Below are positions 6,450 to 9,483 of a DNA stretch of 9,483 bases, in pieces. Every line of letters begins with the position of its first letter. The stretch's first letter is position 1. Both the position numbers and the translations under genes were made by a program. The DNA is from Candidatus Tayloriibacteriota bacterium. Lineage in GTDB: Bacteria; Patescibacteriota; Minisyncoccia; Phycocordibacterales; PALSA-1337. The notes below the pieces were generated by a model that had not been told where the DNA came from, searched no databases, and saw only the letters and a program-made list of their open reading frames with translations. The stretch is taken from assembly GCA_026395095.1 (NCBI GenBank), contig JAPLZI010000029.1, forward strand, positions 16,378-25,860, read 5' to 3'.

Positions 6450-7410
6450 GGTGGTTTATTTTATCGTAGCAGGGCAGGCTCTTTTGAATCCCGTCTACCA
6501 GATCTATTTTAGGTGACCAGCCGAGCATTATTTGAGCCTTCGCTATATTTGCCACAATGCGGGGAATTTCCTCTTTTCTTTCCGGCAATTCTCCAAACCC
6601 GAGGAGTGTTTCAGGTTTGTGCATAGCGTGCGCTATAGCTATGGCAAAGTCTTTTATTTTTGTGCCATTTCCACTGCCGATATTCAAGACTTCTGCTATG
6701 GCCGTTGTTTTGGAGGATAGGGCTAAAATAATGGCAGTGCACAGATCATGTACATGCAGATAATCTCGGAACTGCTCGCACTTTGTGAGTGGTAGGTACT
6801 CTTCCTTCAGGAGCCTGTGGACTATGAGGGGAAAGAGTCGTTTTGGGTTTTCATAAGCGCCATATAAGAAAAATGGAACAAACAGGAATGAGCGAATGTG
6901 CTTGCGTTTCAAGAATTCAATAAGATAAAGATGTCTTTCATATTTTGCCACAGCATACCCGCCATAGGCACGATTTGGTTTAAGATTTGAATTTTCGGAT
7001 ATGATTTTTTCAGAGCCTTCATATATCGCGCAGGACGAAAAATCAATGTAAGTCGATTGAGCGGTACTGCCTTGAGCGACACTGTTTAGAATAGCTTTCA
7101 GCATCGACATCTCTTTTTCTACACATTTATCGGTCCCATTGTCTTTTAAGGATTGTGTGTTGGTTGATAGGTTTATTATGCCATCAAAAACCTCGGTTGC
7201 CATCAGTTCCTGAAGTCGATCCTGATCGATCACAACATCTAGTTCGTGAATCCGCAGGTTTTTTTCATGGGTTGCTATGATACGCGAAAGCTCATTATCT
7301 CGTTTCCTTACTATTATGTGGACGCGTCCGATGCTTGGATCAGCGCACGCGGCTTCGATCAGGTTTTTTCCTACGAATCCACCGGCACCGATGATAAGTA
7401 TTTTTTTCAT
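6442..7410 (-). CDS. NAD(P)-dependent epimerase/dehydratase-type extended SDR (probable nucleotide-sugar ketoreductase or epimerase)
   Basis: This cytoplasmic enzyme of 322 residues acts on a nucleotide sugar. It has the Rossmann motif ILIIGAGGFVGKNL (4-17; Gly8, Gly11, Gly14), the serine region DFSSCAIY (123-130) and the catalytic Tyr152-xxx-Lys156 in GYAVAKYE (151-158). VPFFLYGAYENP (178-189) and FRDYLHVHDLC (214-224) are also typical of extended SDRs. AGGA at 7419-7422, overlapping the upstream gene's stop, lies 8 bases before the ATG. The gene follows the sugar C-methyltransferase with a 10-bp gap, a pairing seen for branched deoxysugars in which the SDR reduces the 4-keto group after C-methylation. 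That role is inferred. The usual dehydratase TGxxGxxG motif is replaced by GAGGFVG, which fits a reductase or epimerase better than RmlB, but this is not decisive. Confidence 0.88.
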   Translation of the reverse strand: MKKILIIGAGGFVGKNLIEAACADPSIGRVHIIVRKRDNELSRIIATHEKNLRIHELDVVIDQDRLQELMATEVFDGIINLSTNTQSLKDNGTDKCVEKEMSMLKAILNSVAQGSTAQSTYIDFSSCAIYEGSEKIISENSNLKPNRAYGGYAVAKYERHLYLIEFLKRKHIRSFLFVPFFLYGAYENPKRLFPLIVHRLLKEEYLPLTKCEQFRDYLHVHDLCTAIILALSSKTTAIAEVLNIGSGNGTKIKDFAIAIAHAMHKPETLLGFGELPERKEEIPRIVANIAKAQIMLGWSPKIDLVDGIQKSLPCYDKINHHE

Positions 7411-7420
7411 AATGTCAGTC

Positions 7421-8656
7421 CTAAAGGATAGTCACTTGTGGAATAGGGATGATGAATTTTCCGCCGTTTTTATGATATGCATCAAGATTTTTCATTACAA
7501 AATCAGCATGGTTCCAACAGAGAATCAAGAGATAATCCGGCGGCGAATGGTTTATTTTTTCCGGGTCTTCTATCAACAGGTGGGTTCCCGGAGTATATAG
7601 ACCTTGTTTCAGCGGTGTTATATCGACTATGTAGTCGAGGTATCTGGAATCTATACCAAAATAGTTTAAGAGCACATTTCCTTTTGCCGGGGCGCTATAG
7701 GCGGCAATCGTTTTACCCTCTTTTTTTATATTATCCAAAGCCGCGAGCAGGTCTTTTTTCAATGATTCAACGGAGTTCCTTATCTTGTGGTATGACTCTA
7801 TGGAATTCCAATGCTGGGCAAGTTCTTCATCTATAAGATCCGTGACACTCCTGTTTATCGGATGCACATTCTTGTGGCCTACGTATATTCTCAATGAGCC
7901 GCCCTGTAGTGGAAATTGCTCGACATCGTAGATCTGAAGATCGACGCGATCGAAAAGATGCCGAAGCGCCAGCATCGAATAGTAAAAGACATGTTCATGA
8001 TAAATGATATCGAATTTATTTTCGAACAAGCCCGCTAAGTAAGGGAATTCAAAGATGGCCGTGCCTTCCGGTTTGAGTATGACTTTAACGCCCTCGACAA
8101 AATCGACTATTTCCGGGACATGAGCCAGTACATTTGCGCCGTATACAAGGTCGGCAATAATGCCGCGACTGCGCAATTTTAGCGCACTTTCATGGGTAAA
8201 GAATTCAGCCAACGTTTCGAGGCCGTTCATGTTTGCGATCCTGGCAATATTTCTAGCAGGGTCGATGCCAAGGGCTTTTATTCCCGCTTGTTTGAAACAA
8301 CTTAGCAGTACGCCATCGTTGCTAGCTATCTCCACCACTTGACTGTCGGAGGTGAGCCGGAGCCGCCGGATCAGATCGGTAGCGGTTTTCTTGCAGTGTT
8401 CGACAAAAGGGGATGAGACAGATGAAAGATAGAGATAGTGTCGGTATAATTTCTCGGGCGGTACATTTTCGAGCAATTGCACAAGATAGCACTGGGAACA
8501 AAATCCGACATCGAGATCGAATCGTTTCTCATTCATGATGTCGTCATATTTCAGAAATGAGTTCACTAGCGGCATGCCTCCGAGTGAAAAAAAATGAAGC
8601 AACGGTGTTTCGCACACTCTGCACTTCACTATTTTTTTGTGTGTATCGCGCATCAT
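7421..8656 (-). CDS. Zinc-containing class I sugar C-methyltransferase (TylCIII/TcaB9-like)
   Basis: This protein of 411 residues shows the three-part layout of NDP-ketosugar C-methyltransferases. The N-terminal zinc-binding domain has Cys12/Cys15 and Cys53/Cys56. The SAM-binding domain has VVEIASNDGVLL (107-118) and GIDPARNIA (130-138). The C-terminal Rossmann-like domain has IAAYSAPAKGNVLLNYFG (317-334), DITPLKQG (345-352) and LLILCWNHADFV (376-387). The active-site YHEHVFYYS motif (219-227) and the Tyr-rich HYLYLSS (73-79) are both present. Characterised relatives methylate C3 of dTDP-4-keto-6-deoxysugars, so a C-methyl-branched sugar is likely in this glycan. It lies 5 bp after the exporter ATPase gene and 10 bp before the SDR. 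Two adjacent ATGs (8656 and 8653) could serve as start. Donor nucleotide and methylated carbon are inferred. Confidence 0.9.
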   Translation of the reverse strand: MMRDTHKKIVKCRVCETPLLHFFSLGGMPLVNSFLKYDDIMNEKRFDLDVGFCSQCYLVQLLENVPPEKLYRHYLYLSSVSSPFVEHCKKTATDLIRRLRLTSDSQVVEIASNDGVLLSCFKQAGIKALGIDPARNIARIANMNGLETLAEFFTHESALKLRSRGIIADLVYGANVLAHVPEIVDFVEGVKVILKPEGTAIFEFPYLAGLFENKFDIIYHEHVFYYSMLALRHLFDRVDLQIYDVEQFPLQGGSLRIYVGHKNVHPINRSVTDLIDEELAQHWNSIESYHKIRNSVESLKKDLLAALDNIKKEGKTIAAYSAPAKGNVLLNYFGIDSRYLDYIVDITPLKQGLYTPGTHLLIEDPEKINHSPPDYLLILCWNHADFVMKNLDAYHKNGGKFIIPIPQVTIL

Positions 8657-8661
8657 TCAGG

Positions 8662-9483
8662 TTACTTTAGGAACCAATGGTGCTTTACCAGCACGGCGCG
8701 ACCCTCCCAATTTGGGGGAGTTGTTACTGCTGTTCCATAAAAATCTCCGTTTTCAACCTGAAGTGTCGCGGCATCCTCCAATCGGTCCTCGACCTGTCTG
8801 TCGACTTCGAACATGAAGTCCAGAGTATATCTGCCTTTGCCAAGCGGTAATGCCTCGATTTCGCATGTGATATCGCCAGATGGTGGTAAGTGGACGGCGT
8901 TTTTTTCTGTTAGTTCCGTGGAACAAATAAATAGGTCCTGGCCGAGCATATTCTTGAATGAAACTGCGACGCGACAGTTCTCAATTGGCGTTGGTTTCTT
9001 CGATGAATATGTGAACCTTATTTTAAGCGGCTTGCCTGTGACCGCTCTGTCTATCTTGTTGCCGTCCTTGTCATAGAAGGCGACCTGTGTAACCTTCGTG
9101 TTCTGGACGCCTCCCCGGCGTTTTCTAGTCGAGATGTTGCCTCCATTCATTAATGAAGGCAGTTTGTCTATGTAAAAATGTATAGCCTTGTCAGTGTCGT
9201 CGAATAGCTCGATCTTGCCATTGCTCAAGACAGCCGTTTTCGTGCACAATTGTTGTATCGCTCCCATATTGTGGCTCACGAAGATGATTGTCCTCCCATC
9301 TTTCTTCGTGATCTCATCCATCTTGCCGAGGCACTTCTTCTGGAACTCGGCGTCGCCGACGGCGAGAACTTCATCGACAAGCAGGATATCCGGCTCCATG
9401 TGGGCCGCGACTGAAAAGGCCAGCCTGACGTACATCCCGCTCGAGTAAAACTTCACGGGAGTGTCCAGGAATTTATCCACACC
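8662..9483 (-). CDS. wzt: ABC transporter ATP-binding protein of polysaccharide export, Wzt-type (5'-partial)
   Basis: The frame is open to the right edge, leaving 273 C-terminal residues; Walker A and the Q-loop lie outside the window. Counting the Val at 9478-9480 as 1, the fragment begins within the helical/signature region (FYSSGMYVRLAFSVA, 11-25) and shows Walker B DILLVDEVLAVGDAEF (31-46) and the H-loop IIFVSHNMGAI (65-75). These closely match TagH/Wzt/KpsT-type ATPases. Residues from about 125 form an extra C-terminal domain ending in GDFYGTAV...HHWF, the carbohydrate-binding beta-sandwich of Wzt. It would pair with a Wzm permease, presumably upstream off the window, to export undecaprenyl-linked O-polysaccharide across the inner membrane. 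In known systems this domain recognises a modified non-reducing end. The apparent GTG start at 9480 is an internal Val, not the true start. Confidence 0.93.
   Translation of the reverse strand, partial: GVDKFLDTPVKFYSSGMYVRLAFSVAAHMEPDILLVDEVLAVGDAEFQKKCLGKMDEITKKDGRTIIFVSHNMGAIQQLCTKTAVLSNGKIELFDDTDKAIHFYIDKLPSLMNGGNISTRKRRGGVQNTKVTQVAFYDKDGNKIDRAVTGKPLKIRFTYSSKKPTPIENCRVAVSFKNMLGQDLFICSTELTEKNAVHLPPSGDITCEIEALPLGKGRYTLDFMFEVDRQVEDRLEDAATLQVENGDFYGTAVTTPPNWEGRAVLVKHHWFLK

Noticed and set aside
8587..8594. Homopolymer runs (8 A at 8587-8594, 7 T near 7401-7407 and in the FkbM 5' end) as phase-variation tracts
   Set aside because: Runs of 7-8 encode normal Phe/Lys residues in frame and are too short to claim slippage without population data.

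Overview
The window is an internal stretch of a surface-polysaccharide (O-antigen or similar exported glycan) biosynthesis locus. It is almost completely coding and contains no RNA genes, insertion sequences, CRISPR arrays or clear terminators. The organism is most likely a diderm (Gram-negative-type) bacterium, because the right edge carries a Wzt-type ABC exporter ATPase with the extended C-terminal domain typical of lipid-linked O-polysaccharide export. Base composition looks moderate (by eye mid-40s % GC). The phylum cannot be fixed from the sequence. The mosaic of sugar-nucleotide enzymes and glycosyltransferases is typical of loci assembled by horizontal exchange.

Nine of ten genes lie on the minus strand and are read right to left with very short gaps or overlaps. 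The order is: wzt-like ATPase (5'-partial, right edge); zinc-containing sugar C-methyltransferase; NAD-dependent epimerase/reductase (SDR); GT2 glycosyltransferase; a second GT-A glycosyltransferase; class I methyltransferase with a hydrophobic tail; [interruption]; DxD glycosyltransferase; a nucleotidyltransferase-FdtA/WxcM fusion; and a DegT-family aminotransferase. An AGGAG Shine-Dalgarno at positions 1-5 (minus strand) shows that at least one more gene starts just beyond the left edge. The interruption is one plus-strand gene, an FkbM-type methyltransferase (3124-3882), embedded in the minus-strand run.

The left part encodes steps to a dTDP-3-amino-3,6-dideoxyhexose (Fuc3N or Qui3N type): nucleotidyl activation and 3,4-ketoisomerisation in one fused polypeptide, then PLP-dependent 3-transamination. 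The 4,6-dehydratase (RmlB) and any N-acyltransferase are not in the window. The C-methyltransferase and SDR on the right look like C-methylation and keto reduction or epimerisation of a deoxysugar, so the glycan may contain a branched sugar. Three glycosyltransferases of different kinds and up to two further methyltransferases would assemble and decorate the repeat, and Wzm/Wzt would export it.

The most interesting points are the nucleotidyltransferase-ketoisomerase fusion and the junction around 3024-3123. There the DxD glycosyltransferase seems to have lost its N-terminal roughly 35 residues: family-like codons continue in frame upstream of its first ATG, without a start codon. The reversed FkbM gene sits directly against it. 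I saw no wholly unknown system here.
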